Positions 45,271 through 54,383 are shown, counted from the stretch's first letter. The stretch is DNA of 64,000 nt from Lachnospiraceae bacterium (GCA_004556565.1 SFGN01000007.1:1-64000); one strand, 5' to 3'. Notes: generated by a model from the letters alone, not told the origin. A program made the numbers and translations.

Positions 45271-45441
45271 ATGGCACATGTAATTGGTGAAGAATGTGTA
45301 AGCTGCGGTACTTGCGAAAGCGAATGCCCGGTAGGCGCTATCGCAGAAGGTGATGGCAAATACGAAATCGATGCTGATAGCTGCGTAGATTGTGGAGCAT
45401 GCGAGGCTGCTTGTCCGATAGGCGCTATCTCAGCTGAATAA
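45271..45441 (+). CDS. 2[4Fe-4S] ferredoxin
   Basis: Small electron carrier of 56 residues starting MAHVIGEECVSCG, after AAGAAGGAGG. It has the two clostridial cluster motifs CVSCGTCESECP and CVDCGACEAACP. It is typical of anaerobes, where it couples pyruvate:ferredoxin oxidoreductase and hydrogenase. It is monocistronic and ends at a strong terminator. Confidence 0.95.
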   Translation: MAHVIGEECVSCGTCESECPVGAIAEGDGKYEIDADSCVDCGACEAACPIGAISAE

Positions 45442-45457
45442 TCTTTCTATTATAATC

Positions 45458-45487
45458 AGGCGGGAGAGAGCTCCCGTCTGTTTTTTT
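45458..45487 (+). terminator. Terminator of the ferredoxin gene
   Basis: Nine-base stem, AGGCGGGAG with CTCCCGTCT, loop AGAG, then seven T residues. Confidence 0.85.
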
Positions 45488-45589
45488 GTCCTCATTTGAC
45501 GAACGATTTCGTTCTGTTTTTCATTCAGGGTATGATATACTACGGTTAGTAAATCTTTTTCATAAAGCATCTCAAGGAGGTATACATAT

Positions 45590-46324
45590 ATGGGTGAGGT
45601 CAGATTCATGATTTCGGAAGCCGCCAAACAGGTTCATGTGGAATCTCATGTACTGCGCTACTGGGAGGAAGAACTGGATCTGAAAATCGGGCGGACCGAG
45701 ATGGGCCACCGATATTATACCGAAGATGACATACAGCTTTTTCAATGTATCAGGAAACTAAAGAATGAAGGAATGCTGCTGCGGGATCTGAAGCCTCTGA
45801 TCCCTGAATTAAAACGGACCAGACAGGCACTGTCCGAGGCAAAGCAGGAACAGGTATCTCAAGACATCTCTGCAGTGTCTTTTCACTCCGAAAAAAATAT
45901 CGAAAGTGATGAGACTGCACCCGGGACAAATGCTGATATGCAAAAAGTATCCTCTGAAGCCAGCAAAGCCAAAGACCGGCCGTCTTGTAAAGATGATGAT
46001 TCTCCTAACCCTGAAACAGCATCCGTTCCTGCAGTAACCCAGGCCGATATCACTTCTGCCGCACAGCTTGAGCAGGCCAAAGCCCTGATTGAGGATATAC
46101 TCTCTGACGTAATTGCTGCCAACAATGAAACTCTGGAAGAAAATATAAGCCGGAGAGTGACAGCTGATATGATACGTGAAATGGATTATCTTTTTCAGGC
46201 AAATGAACGTCGGGAGGAAGAACATTTCCGCAAACTTGACTGCCTCATCAGACAGCAGCAGGCAACACGCCGGGAAGCATCCAAAAGCTCTCCCATCGGC
46301 AAACTGAAGAAAATCTTTACATAA
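45590..46324 (+). CDS. MerR-like helix-turn-helix protein with coiled C-terminus
   Basis: Protein of 244 residues. The N-terminal MerR-type domain (about 6-75) includes SEAAKQVHVESHVLRYWEEE and MGHRYYTEDDIQLF. A disordered, Ser/Glu/Lys-rich linker (about 85-155) leads to a helical C-terminal part rich in Glu and Arg. This plan resembles RacA of Bacillus, a chromosome-anchoring protein, more than a ligand-sensing regulator, though identity with RacA is not established. GGAGG lies 9 bases before the ATG. The MITE is inserted directly after its stop codon. Confidence 0.7.
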   Translation: MGEVRFMISEAAKQVHVESHVLRYWEEELDLKIGRTEMGHRYYTEDDIQLFQCIRKLKNEGMLLRDLKPLIPELKRTRQALSEAKQEQVSQDISAVSFHSEKNIESDETAPGTNADMQKVSSEASKAKDRPSCKDDDSPNPETASVPAVTQADITSAAQLEQAKALIEDILSDVIAANNETLEENISRRVTADMIREMDYLFQANERREEEHFRKLDCLIRQQQATRREASKSSPIGKLKKIFT

Positions 46325-46326
46325 TA

Positions 46327-46490
46327 GTAACAGTTCAGCACGCGCCATTCGCAAAACGCACCTCCGGTGCTGCCTCGCTGCCTCGCAGCTATTTTTGCTC
46401 ATTTCCGGGCGCTAAGCTCATAACCGAAGCGGCGTGCTCTTTCATGCAAGCATGATCCGCACACCTTTTCGATTATGGCTGAACTGTTAC
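46327..46490. mobile_element. MITE, 164 bp, with IS66-like ends
   Basis: The element has perfect 13-base terminal inverted repeats, GTAACAGTTCAGC at 46327-46339 and its complement at 46478-46490. It is flanked by a perfect 8-base duplication, ACATAATA, at 46319-46326 and 46491-46498. Ends beginning GTAA plus 8-base duplications are typical of the IS66 family. It encodes no transposase, so it would be moved in trans. Solo or truncated ends occur at 38624 and 43322. Confidence 0.85.
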
Positions 46491-46511
46491 ACATAATACA
46501 TATTTTTTCAA

Positions 46512-46538
46512 AAAGCAGGACCGTTACTGGTCCTGCTT
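46512..46538 (-). terminator. Terminator of dnaB
   Basis: On the minus strand GCAGGACC and GGTCCTGC pair around the dnaB stop codon itself, followed by TTTTTG. The last dnaB codons are part of the stem. Confidence 0.75.
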
Positions 46539-47870
46539 TCGTAATTCGTTTCCGAATTTTGTATACTGAGGCATCCATGCCAGACGCACAGTCCCTATCG
46601 GGCCGTTCCTCTGCTTGGCAATAATAATTTCAGCAATATTCTTATCCTCTGTATCCGGTTTATAGTAATCCTCGCGGTAAATAAACATACACACATCCGC
46701 ATCCTGCTCAATTGCCCCGGATTCGCGGAGATCAGAAAGCATCGGACGTTTATCCGTTCTGGACTCCACCGCACGGCTCAACTGTGACAGTGCGATCACC
46801 GGAACATTCAGTTCTCTTGCAAGCCCTTTCAGGGAACGGGAAATTTCCGAAATCTCCTGCTGACGGCTCTCATTACTCCGCTTACTGCTTCCACTCATAA
46901 GTTGCAGGTAGTCGATAATAATCAAATCCAGTCCATGCTCCAACTTATATTTCCTGCATTTAGACCGCATCTCAGCAATCGAAATACCGGACGTATCATC
47001 AATGATCAGTTTTGATTTACCGATCGTGCCTGCACCTTCGATAAGTTTTTCCCAGTCACTGTCTTTCAGATTACCGGTACGAAGCACCTGGGCATCAACA
47101 TTTGATTCCAGAGAAAACAGACGGTTCACCAGCTGCTCCTTTGACATTTCAAGGCTGAAAATTGCTACCGCTTTCTTCTGACGAAATGCCACATGCTGTG
47201 CTATATTCAGCACAAATGCTGTTTTCCCCATTGATGGCCTTGCTGCAATCAAGATCAGGTCAGACGGCTGCAGCCCGGATAATTTATAATCCAGATCAAT
47301 AAACCCGGTCGGAATTCCAGTCACATGCCCCTTTGTCTTGGATGCACGTTCAATATTATCCAGCGCGTTCAGGACGACCTGCTTGATTGGGACAAATTCC
47401 TGCATGTTTCCCCGTTCTACCAAGGAAAAAATCTGTTTCTCTGTTGTCTCAAGAATTTCTTCCAACGGCTTATTCTCCAGATAACAGATATTGGCAATCT
47501 CTTCATTAATTTTAATCAGCCTTCGTAGCGTTGCCTTCTCCCTGACGATCTGGGCATAGTATTTTACGTTTGCCGAAGTCTGTATGCCTGACAAAAGCTC
47601 TCTGGCATATTCCATACTGCTGACTTCGGGAGGGACATTTTTTTCTTTCAAATGTTCCTGCAGCGTAATCAGATCCACCGGCTTTCCCGCATGGAATAAT
47701 TCCACCATGCTGTCGAACAGAATTCCATAGGTTGTCTGATAAAAATCCTCTCCGGAAATAATCTCCGAAGCGATCAGGACAGCATCTCTGTTCATCAACA
47801 TTGCCCCCACAACTGCCTGCTCTGCTTCCGTGCTGTGAGGCATTATTCTTTTAATAACCGCTTCTTCCAT
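46524..47870 (-). CDS. dnaB: Replicative DNA helicase DnaB
   Basis: Hexameric replication-fork helicase of 448 residues. The N-terminal domain has HSTEAEQAVVGAML. The RecA-like domain has Walker A ARPSMGKTAF, the DnaB motif IFSLEMSKEQLV, Walker B LIIIDYLQLM and ALSQLSRAVESR with a later EQDADVCMFIYR. I take the ATG of MEEAVIKRIMPHS, 12 bases after AGGAG; a TTG eight codons earlier is an alternative. It lies just after rplI, the standard order rplI-dnaB of Firmicutes. Confidence 0.95.
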   Translation of the reverse strand: MEEAVIKRIMPHSTEAEQAVVGAMLMNRDAVLIASEIISGEDFYQTTYGILFDSMVELFHAGKPVDLITLQEHLKEKNVPPEVSSMEYARELLSGIQTSANVKYYAQIVREKATLRRLIKINEEIANICYLENKPLEEILETTEKQIFSLVERGNMQEFVPIKQVVLNALDNIERASKTKGHVTGIPTGFIDLDYKLSGLQPSDLILIAARPSMGKTAFVLNIAQHVAFRQKKAVAIFSLEMSKEQLVNRLFSLESNVDAQVLRTGNLKDSDWEKLIEGAGTIGKSKLIIDDTSGISIAEMRSKCRKYKLEHGLDLIIIDYLQLMSGSSKRSNESRQQEISEISRSLKGLARELNVPVIALSQLSRAVESRTDKRPMLSDLRESGAIEQDADVCMFIYREDYYKPDTEDKNIAEIIIAKQRNGPIGTVRLAWMPQYTKFGNELRKQDQ

Positions 47871-47900
47871 AAAAGATTTCCACTCCTGATCCAAATCTTT

Positions 47901-48350
47901 TTATGCTTCTTCTTTAACAACCACTTTCAACTCCGCGGTCACTTCCGGATGAAGTTTGATCGGTACGGTATAAGTCCCAAGAGCTTTAATTGCATCTTTC
48001 AGCTGAATCTTCTTTTTATCTATATCAAGTCCCATCTGCTCTTTGACAGCAGCACCGATTTCTTTACTGGACACGGATCCGAAAGCCCGGCCGCCTTCCC
48101 CTACTTTGATAGAAAGCACCACCTGGCCTTCTGCCAGCTCACCGGACAGCTTCTGCGCCTGAGCAAGCTGCTCCTTCGCTTTTTTAGCTTTATTATCATT
48201 CTGGAGCTTCAAATCGTTCAGATTCTTGCTGTTTGCTTCCAGCCCAAGCTTTTTCGGCAGGATAAAGTTTCTTGCATATCCGTCGCTTACATTGACAATC
48301 TCACCCTTTTTGCCAAGGGCTTTTACATCCTGTAATAAAATCACTTTCAT
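47901..48350 (-). CDS. rplI: 50S ribosomal protein L9
   Basis: Ribosomal protein of 149 residues. The N-terminal rRNA-binding domain MKVILLQDVKALGKKGEIV with GYARNFILPKKLG is followed by the long connecting helix (about 41-75) and the C-terminal domain with FGSVSSKEI and YTVPIKLHPEV. It lies between gdpP and dnaB. Confidence 0.97.
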   Translation of the reverse strand: MKVILLQDVKALGKKGEIVNVSDGYARNFILPKKLGLEANSKNLNDLKLQNDNKAKKAKEQLAQAQKLSGELAEGQVVLSIKVGEGGRAFGSVSSKEIGAAVKEQMGLDIDKKKIQLKDAIKALGTYTVPIKLHPEVTAELKVVVKEEA

Positions 48351-48371
48351 GTTCTTACACTCCTTTTCCCG

Positions 48372-50417
48372 TTAAATATCCCCATCTTCAATCATGCGGT
48401 CGATGGTCGCTTTCAAAGTTTTAATCGCTTCTTCCATATCCGTATGCTCAAACTGTGCCCCAGCGGCATTGATATGTCCACCGCCTCCAAGCCGTTCAGC
48501 GATAATCTGCACATTTACTTCATCGATTGAACGGGCACTGAGATATATCTTTTCATTGTAGATCGTCAGCACAAAAGATGCCTTGATTCCGCTGATATCC
48601 AGCAACTCATTTGCCGTCTGTGCCCCCAGAACCGTCGGGCTGTCAATATCGCTCGGACACTGCGCGATTGCATATTGCTTACGGTAAACTTCAGCCATAC
48701 GAACCGCTTCTGCCTTTGCTCGATAAGAATCAATATCATCACGGAACATCTTTCTTACGCGTGTGATATCCGCCCCACATCTTCTCAGGAATGCCGCCGC
48801 TTCAAAAGTCCTCACTCCTGTCCTGTTCATAAAGTTACGGGTGTCAATCATAATTCCGGCATACAGGCAGTCCGCCTCCACTCTCGGAATCTTCACATCA
48901 TCAACAATGTACTGCAGTACCTCCGCAACCATCTCACATGTGGAAGATGAGTACGGTTCCACATAAGAAAGCACCGCATTCTCGATCACTGTGCTGCCCT
49001 GTCTGTGATGGTCGAGCACCGCCGTCATGCGTGACCGCTTCAGAAGCTCCGGACATTCCGTCATCTGCGGTTTGTTCGTGTCCACGACAATCACCATGGT
49101 ATTATCCCCCATGTACCCCTTCGCCTGTTCAGATGTCAGAAAAATGTCCCTCGGATATGATGGATTCTGCAAAATCTCATCGTAAAGCGGACGAACCGAA
49201 CTCGTCACATCATTAATAACGATATGTGCTTTTTTCTTCAGCTCTGCTGCTGCGCGATAAATTCCTACGCAGGCACCCAGACTGTCGGCATCCGCCACCT
49301 TATGTCCCATGACAAGTATCTGATCCTTTGTCACGATAAATTCCCGGAGAGCTTCTGCCTTAACACGTGCTTTCACGCGGGTATTCTTAGATGTCTGCTC
49401 TTTCTTTCCGCCGAAATATGTGATCCCGTGGCAGTCCTTCACGACTGCCTGATCGCCGCCCCTTGCGAGTGCCAGATCTATCGCGATACGGGCATAATTA
49501 TAACTCTGAGAATACGTCGAAGTATTCAGCCCAAGCCCGATACTCAGCGTAGCAGGACGGGAATTACCGTTATTCACCTGCTTAACTTCTTCCAGCAGGG
49601 AAAATTTATCTTCTTTGATCTTTAAATAACTTTCCTTGCTGATCACAACAAAATATTTATCTTTTTCCAGTTTCTTGACGATTCCGTCCACGTCGCCGAT
49701 ATATTTCGTAATCTTACGGTCTATCAGTGCAATCAGAAGCGCCTGGCGCACTTCTTCCACACTGTCGATGACCTCGTCAAAATTATCAATATAAATCAGG
49801 CCTGCCATCAGGCGCTGTGCCTCATTTTCCCTGATATACGCATTCAGCTCAGTCACATCTGTCATACTGACTGCGATCAGATATTCTTTTTCCCTTGCTA
49901 TCTGCAGGATTTCCTCCGTTTCACTGAAGCCTTCGATAGAAATCTTTTTCAGTTCCACATGATAATCGCGGTTATCATATGTTACTTCCTTCTCCACACA
50001 GTCCATCTCCCCTTTCGGAAATACACTGCGGTTCAGTTCCGGAAGAAGCTTCTTCAGATATTTCTCTTTCCTCTGGTTTGAAAATAATTCCTCAAAACGT
50101 TTGTTTTTCCAAAGGATTCTCCCATCTTCCATTAAAATAGCATACGGGGAGGAAAGCTCTTTTAAAAGTGTATTCTGAATGCTCTTGTACTGAGTCGAAA
50201 ACTGAATCATATCCGCCAGTATTAAAGAACGGTTATAGAAATACAGACCGCCCACGATCGCAGCATAAATGATAATGAAAATAGACATCATCACGCCGCC
50301 TTTGCGGTCAATCTTATACATCCAGATATTCATCGCAATCAGAAGCACGGTCATAATAATCGGCCACTGCATATACAGCCGGAGCTGTCCTTTTAATCGC
50401 ACATCCTTCTTCTTCAT
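48372..50417 (-). CDS. gdpP: Cyclic-di-AMP phosphodiesterase GdpP
   Basis: Membrane phosphodiesterase of 681 residues that hydrolyses c-di-AMP. Two N-terminal membrane segments (about 15-60) are followed by a PAS domain, a degenerate GGDEF domain (about 190-320) and DHH/DHHA1 domains. Metal-site residues are seen in MGHKVADADSLGACVG, VVDTNKP and LDHHRQGS, and the DHHA1 motif reads GGGGHINAAGA. It leads the gdpP-rplI-dnaB cluster. A -10 box TATAAT lies at 50511-50516 on the minus strand with only a weak -35. Confidence 0.95.
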   Translation of the reverse strand: MKKKDVRLKGQLRLYMQWPIIMTVLLIAMNIWMYKIDRKGGVMMSIFIIIYAAIVGGLYFYNRSLILADMIQFSTQYKSIQNTLLKELSSPYAILMEDGRILWKNKRFEELFSNQRKEKYLKKLLPELNRSVFPKGEMDCVEKEVTYDNRDYHVELKKISIEGFSETEEILQIAREKEYLIAVSMTDVTELNAYIRENEAQRLMAGLIYIDNFDEVIDSVEEVRQALLIALIDRKITKYIGDVDGIVKKLEKDKYFVVISKESYLKIKEDKFSLLEEVKQVNNGNSRPATLSIGLGLNTSTYSQSYNYARIAIDLALARGGDQAVVKDCHGITYFGGKKEQTSKNTRVKARVKAEALREFIVTKDQILVMGHKVADADSLGACVGIYRAAAELKKKAHIVINDVTSSVRPLYDEILQNPSYPRDIFLTSEQAKGYMGDNTMVIVVDTNKPQMTECPELLKRSRMTAVLDHHRQGSTVIENAVLSYVEPYSSSTCEMVAEVLQYIVDDVKIPRVEADCLYAGIMIDTRNFMNRTGVRTFEAAAFLRRCGADITRVRKMFRDDIDSYRAKAEAVRMAEVYRKQYAIAQCPSDIDSPTVLGAQTANELLDISGIKASFVLTIYNEKIYLSARSIDEVNVQIIAERLGGGGHINAAGAQFEHTDMEEAIKTLKATIDRMIEDGDI

Positions 50418-50593
50418 CTTATATTCCTCATAATAAACTGATCGGATATTCCGAATAAACTTTTTTCTCCGTAATTACGGAAGCCTTGAGATGCCTGTTT
50501 ATTATAGCACCTTTCACGGGATTATTCCACTACTTTGCACCAAATCCCTTTTTAAGGGTTCTTCCCGATAACGCATCGCCGCCCTGATATGAT

Positions 50594-50632
50594 AAAAGCC
50601 TTTAAACACTGATGTCTTCAGCATTTAAAGGC
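50594..50632 (-). terminator. Terminator of rpsF-ssb-rpsR
   Basis: On the minus strand the arms GCCTTTAAA and TTTAAAGGC, with an inner TGCTGA/TCAGTG pairing, are followed by TTTT. It lies 35 bases after rpsR. Confidence 0.75.
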
Positions 50633-50665
50633 TCTCTTTCAATTCATGTTATCACACCCAGGCAA

Positions 50666-50932
50666 TTAATCCTGTACGTATGGCATAAGTGCAATATGTC
50701 TTGCTCTCTTGATTGCTACTGTGATAGCTCTCTGATGCTTTGCACAGTTTCCTGTGATTCTCCTCGGAAGAATTTTTCCTCTTTCAGAGATGTATTTTTT
50801 CAGCTTTGCTACGTCTTTGTAATCAATTTCGTTATTCTCTTTTCCGCAGAATACGCAAACTTTTTTTCTTCTGCGTACAGGGCCTCTTCTCTTGAATCCG
50901 CCCTCTGGTTTATTACCCTTTTCGAAAGCCAT
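50666..50932 (-). CDS. rpsR: 30S ribosomal protein S18
   Basis: Basic protein of 88 residues with a CVFCG motif and the conserved core IDYKDVAKLKKYISERGKI (cut as DYKDVAKLKKY and RGKILPRRITG). It binds 16S rRNA as a heterodimer with S6, encoded two genes upstream. Confidence 0.97.
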   Translation of the reverse strand: MAFEKGNKPEGGFKRRGPVRRRKKVCVFCGKENNEIDYKDVAKLKKYISERGKILPRRITGNCAKHQRAITVAIKRARHIALMPYVQD

Positions 50933-50980
50933 TTTTCTTACCTCCTGATTGAATCAAGTACGTCTCTCTGTCCGGAGAAA

Positions 50981-51430
50981 CTAGTTAAACGGCAACTCCT
51001 CGTCAATCCCGTCCGGAATATTCATAAATCCATCGCCCGCGTCAACGCTCGGTGTACGTGCCGGCGCCGGTGCAGCCTGTCTGTAAGAACCTCTGTTAGC
51101 TTCGCTCTCTGCTCTGCTCTCAGCAAATTCCTGTTCCTCTACAACTACTTCTGTCGTATAGACTTTATTGCCGTCCTTGTTCACGTAGCTTCCTGTCTGG
51201 ATTCTTCCCGAAACAGAAACCCGCATTCCCTGACGGAAATACTTCTCTGCAAATTCTGCGGAACGACCGAACACAACACACGGAATAAAATCTGCGGTCG
51301 CGTCATTGTCCCTCTTGAATCTGCGGTCAACGGCCAATGTATATCTTCCTACTGCGGTTGAACTGTCACCCTGTGAATATCTAACTTCCGGGTCTCTTGT
51401 AAGGCGACCCACCAAAACCACTTTGTTCAT
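50981..51430 (-). CDS. ssb: Single-stranded DNA-binding protein
   Basis: OB-fold protein of 149 residues starting MNKVVLVGRLTRDPEVRYSQ. The core ends near residue 110 and is followed by a short flexible linker and the acidic tip DEELPFN. The tip ends with an extra Asn after the usual Pro-Phe. It sits between rpsF and rpsR as in most Firmicutes. Confidence 0.95.
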   Translation of the reverse strand: MNKVVLVGRLTRDPEVRYSQGDSSTAVGRYTLAVDRRFKRDNDATADFIPCVVFGRSAEFAEKYFRQGMRVSVSGRIQTGSYVNKDGNKVYTTEVVVEEQEFAESRAESEANRGSYRQAAPAPARTPSVDAGDGFMNIPDGIDEELPFN

Positions 51431-51444
51431 ATATACCTCTTTCT

Positions 51445-51732
51445 TTATGCTTCCTGTCTAACGCATAAATATCTGAGAACATTATCCATGATACGGATAC
51501 GCTGCTCAATCTCTGCCGGAGCAGTACTCTCAGCTTCGAAGTGGATGAAGTAGTAATATCCTTCTTTCATTTTCTGAATTTCGTAAGCAAATCTTCTCTT
51601 ACCCCATTCATCAACATCCGTTACGACACCGCCGAAACGTGTAATGAGAGCTTTTACTTTCTCAATCACTTCTGCTCTTGCATCGTCTTCGATTTTTGCG
51701 CTGACAACAACAGCTAACTCATACTTGTTCAT
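51445..51732 (-). CDS. rpsF: 30S ribosomal protein S6
   Basis: Ribosomal protein of 95 residues starting MNKYELAVVVSAKIEDD, with GGAGG 10 bases before the ATG; an upstream frame extension to 51801 lacks a site. It has RRFAYEIQKMKEGYYYFIHF (core KMKEGYYY). The leader at 51735-51790 is GC-rich (CCCGGGGAGTCCGGGGG) and could form the S6:S18 autoregulatory structure known from this operon, though I cannot confirm its fold. Confidence 0.95.
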   Translation of the reverse strand: MNKYELAVVVSAKIEDDARAEVIEKVKALITRFGGVVTDVDEWGKRRFAYEIQKMKEGYYYFIHFEAESTAPAEIEQRIRIMDNVLRYLCVRQEA

Positions 51733-51890
51733 GTCTTTGCACCTCCTTCTGGTCTCTGGCCCCCGGACTCCCCGGGAACAAGGAATGTAAATAGCCGTCA
51801 TTCCTATAATTAAAACGGCATGTCACAATTTGAAATATTATCATATATCCCTGCATATTTCAAGCATTTTTCAAAAATATTTATAACCTT

Positions 51891-52079
51891 TCAGACGGTA
51901 TGCCTGATTTCTTTTGTATTCTTTTCCACCAGTTTTCTCGGGACCATCACCTGATGCCCGCACCCGGTGCATTTCAATCTGAAATCAGCCCCAACGCGAA
52001 GCACCATCCACTCGGAGCATCCGCATGGATGTGGTTTCTTCATACGGATAATATCTCCCTGTGCGAAACGATCTGCCAT
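51891..52079 (-). CDS. DUF951 family small protein
   Basis: Basic protein of 62 residues with DIIRMKKPHPCGCSEWMV and CTGCGH, so four cysteines are placed as for a zinc or Fe-S site. DUF951 proteins are conserved next to replication and ribosomal genes of Firmicutes, and their role is unknown. It lies 2 bases after the sortase gene on the same strand. Confidence 0.88.
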   Translation of the reverse strand: MADRFAQGDIIRMKKPHPCGCSEWMVLRVGADFRLKCTGCGHQVMVPRKLVEKNTKEIRHTV

Positions 52080-52081
52080 AA

Positions 52082-53230
52082 TTACTCCCCTCCTGTTACC
52101 TTTTCCTGCCTGACCACGACTCCCTGCAGCAAAAATCTTTCCTCGTCATTTACGTTTGTACAGGTTGACAGGCTTACAATATGAGACTGGGAATGAATTT
52201 CCGCATCCACCGGATAAAATGCCCCGCTTCTGCACATGTTCAGATACTCCTGAAACTGCATATCAGATGTAAAATCCAGTGTATAATATTCTGAGGAAGC
52301 GTCAACGATACTTGCCGCAAATATTTTACACGTTGTAACCTTCCCGTCCGGCGTATAAATGTAAAAATATGGATGTTCCCTGCAGAAATCTTCATCTGCA
52401 TATTGATTAAGCTGGGAGAACATCTCTCCCCCCACCTTCATATTATGCCCGTAAATGAAAGTATTGCGGTCAGCAAGCGGGGCACTGTTTCGCATATCCA
52501 TAAAAATCGCTCCAAGTTTATTGTCCCCGTTCTGAAATGTTTTTGTCAGATATTCTTTATTGTCCGAACTCTTTACCACCGGATAACTGATAATGGACGG
52601 CTCTTCAAAACGAATCCATGCAACCGTATCCGGATTCTCCTGGAGCAGTGCATTGAAATTAATGCTAAATGCTCTGGCTTCTGCAATATTTTCATCCTCG
52701 CCCGCGGGAAGTGAGACTGCCAGCTCTCTGACCGCCTGATACTCTTCGCCTCCCTGATAATATTCCATAAGCAATTGTGCAAGCTGAAACCCGGAAAAGC
52801 AGAATACGGCCAGGCATGCGACCAGCAGAATACTGACTGCCAGCTTTCTGCGTTTTTTCTTTCTTCTTTCCTTCAGATGCCTCTCCAGATCCTGATTGTT
52901 GATTTTCTTTTTCTTCCCGGCTTTCTCCGGATGTGCCCCGCTGCGGTTTTTATTTCTTTTCTCCGCAGCCCTTGAGGGCTGTCCTCTTTCAACTCTCTCC
53001 CCGGTGTCTGACCTTCGCCTGTCTCCCTGTCTTTCCGGGACGGCTGAATTTTGCCTTCTTTCTCGTCTCACCGGTGCATCAGCGCTTCGGCTGCCGGCTT
53101 TCTGCCCGGATTTTTTTGTGCCCTGGTTTTTACTCCCGGAATTCTGCCGTTCACCTAACTGATTCCGTCTTCTTTCTCCTGTGAGTTTCCCCGCCTGGTT
53201 TCTTTCTCTGCTTTCCTCTTGTGTTTCCAT
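52082..53230 (-). CDS. Class B sortase with long basic N-terminal tail
   Basis: Membrane transpeptidase of 382 residues. The first about 125 residues are hydrophilic and rich in Arg, Gly, Gln and Lys, followed by a membrane segment (LAVSILLVACLAVFCF) and an extracellular sortase B domain. The catalytic His lies in TFIYGHNMKVGGEMFSQL, Cys in IVSLSTCTN and Arg in ERFLLQGVV. Normal sortase B has only a short N-terminal tail. The start follows GAGG by 7 bases. No sorting-signal protein is encoded nearby. Confidence 0.88.
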   Translation of the reverse strand: METQEESRERNQAGKLTGERRRNQLGERQNSGSKNQGTKKSGQKAGSRSADAPVRRERRQNSAVPERQGDRRRSDTGERVERGQPSRAAEKRNKNRSGAHPEKAGKKKKINNQDLERHLKERRKKKRRKLAVSILLVACLAVFCFSGFQLAQLLMEYYQGGEEYQAVRELAVSLPAGEDENIAEARAFSINFNALLQENPDTVAWIRFEEPSIISYPVVKSSDNKEYLTKTFQNGDNKLGAIFMDMRNSAPLADRNTFIYGHNMKVGGEMFSQLNQYADEDFCREHPYFYIYTPDGKVTTCKIFAASIVDASSEYYTLDFTSDMQFQEYLNMCRSGAFYPVDAEIHSQSHIVSLSTCTNVNDEERFLLQGVVVRQEKVTGGE

Positions 53231-53301
53231 TCGACTGCCTCGATTCTCCTTCAATTTTATCTTTTGCCGGCTGCAGTTTTGATAATCCATACCCGTGACA
53301 T

Positions 53302-54177
53302 TTACTTATATTTTCTTGTTTTCAGCAATTCGTCAATGGCAAATGCAACCCCCAGATTGTCATTTGATTTTGTTATATATTTTACTGTCTCCTTAATTTC
53401 CGGAACCGAATTTTCCATAGCAACGGTTGCCCCGAAATCCATTGATAACATAGAGTAATCATTCATGCTGTCCCCCAAAACCATCACTTCATCCATCATA
53501 TATCCCAGTGACTCGATATATTCTTTCAGAACCGGTCCTTTCTGTGCACGCACATCTGTAATTTCAAGATTATTGACCCAAGAAGAAGCAACCGCAATCA
53601 GCGGGTTATTTCCCAGCTTTTTCTCTATCGAAGCAATTGTTTCCTCATCTTTTGCATACAGAAATATTTTATAGACCGGCACATTCTCATTTCTCAGTGC
53701 CTGAAAATCAGGAACGATTTTTGTGCTTGCCTCCATCCTTTTATACAATCCTGTTTTCATAATTTCTTCCGGCTTCATGTCCAGGAAAAATAACTGAAAA
53801 TATAAAACAGAATTTTTCCTGATTTCCTCAGCAGTCCCGATCTGATAATCACAGTCCCGCGTACAGAAAATCATGGAAATATCGTAGGTTTTCAGTATTT
53901 CATAAATCTCTTCGCACAAATCCATATCCAGCTTCAGACAGCTTACTATCCTGTGCTGCGCATCTCTCACTTCCGCCCCGCTGCTCAGGACATAGTCACA
54001 TACAATATCCGTCTCTTCCATGATCTGCATGGCGGTGTGATAATTTCTCCCGGTAGCTATGATGAACCGAATTCCGGCATCCTGGGCACGATGTATCGCT
54101 TCAATCGTCTGCGGGGCAATCTCATGATTGTCGCCAAGCAGTGTTCCGTCCATATCACTTGCTATTACCTTAATCAT
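53302..54177 (-). CDS. HAD-superfamily hydrolase, Cof type
   Basis: Cytoplasmic phosphatase of 291 residues. HAD motif I is DMDGTLLGDNHE, motif II is IIATGRN, motif III includes Lys in RAQKGPVLKEY, and motif IV is LGDSMNDYSML. The C2-type cap lies between II and III. Such enzymes dephosphorylate sugar phosphates or FMN; the substrate is unknown. A minus-strand TTGACA (54258-54263) with TATTAT (54237-54242) at 15 bases is a possible promoter. Confidence 0.9.
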   Translation of the reverse strand: MIKVIASDMDGTLLGDNHEIAPQTIEAIHRAQDAGIRFIIATGRNYHTAMQIMEETDIVCDYVLSSGAEVRDAQHRIVSCLKLDMDLCEEIYEILKTYDISMIFCTRDCDYQIGTAEEIRKNSVLYFQLFFLDMKPEEIMKTGLYKRMEASTKIVPDFQALRNENVPVYKIFLYAKDEETIASIEKKLGNNPLIAVASSWVNNLEITDVRAQKGPVLKEYIESLGYMMDEVMVLGDSMNDYSMLSMDFGATVAMENSVPEIKETVKYITKSNDNLGVAFAIDELLKTRKYK

Positions 54178-54274
54178 ATAAATCTCCCTCTCTGTGAAAT
54201 ACTACTGTTATTCTGATTTGGCGCTTTTCATTTACCATAATAGAACAGCCGCCTGTTTGTCAAGAAATATGATA

Positions 54275-54308
54275 AAAAGTCCCCATAACCTCTGTTACGG
54301 GGACTTTC
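54275..54308 (-). terminator. Terminator of the tRNA-Glu/tRNA-Cys transcript
   Basis: On the minus strand AAAGTCCCC and GGGGACTTT form the stem, followed by TTTTTATC. It lies 5 bases after tRNA-Cys. Confidence 0.85.
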
Positions 54309-54312
54309 AAGA

Positions 54313-54383
54313 GGCGCAGACCGGATTTGAACCGGTGAATCAGGGTGTTGCAGACCCACGCCTTACCACTTGGCTACTGCGCC
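54313..54383 (-). tRNA. tRNA-Cys (GCA)
   Basis: Cloverleaf with acceptor GGCGCAG/CTGCGCC, D-arm around GCCAAGTGGTAAGGC, anticodon stem GGGT/ACCC with loop CTGCAAC (anticodon GCA) and T-arm GGTTCAAATCC. No CCA is encoded. Confidence 0.95.

Noticed and set aside
45004..45279. A 91-codon minus-strand open frame upstream of ferredoxin
   Set aside because: It covers the tandem repeat and the ferredoxin leader, has no ribosome site and resembles no family.
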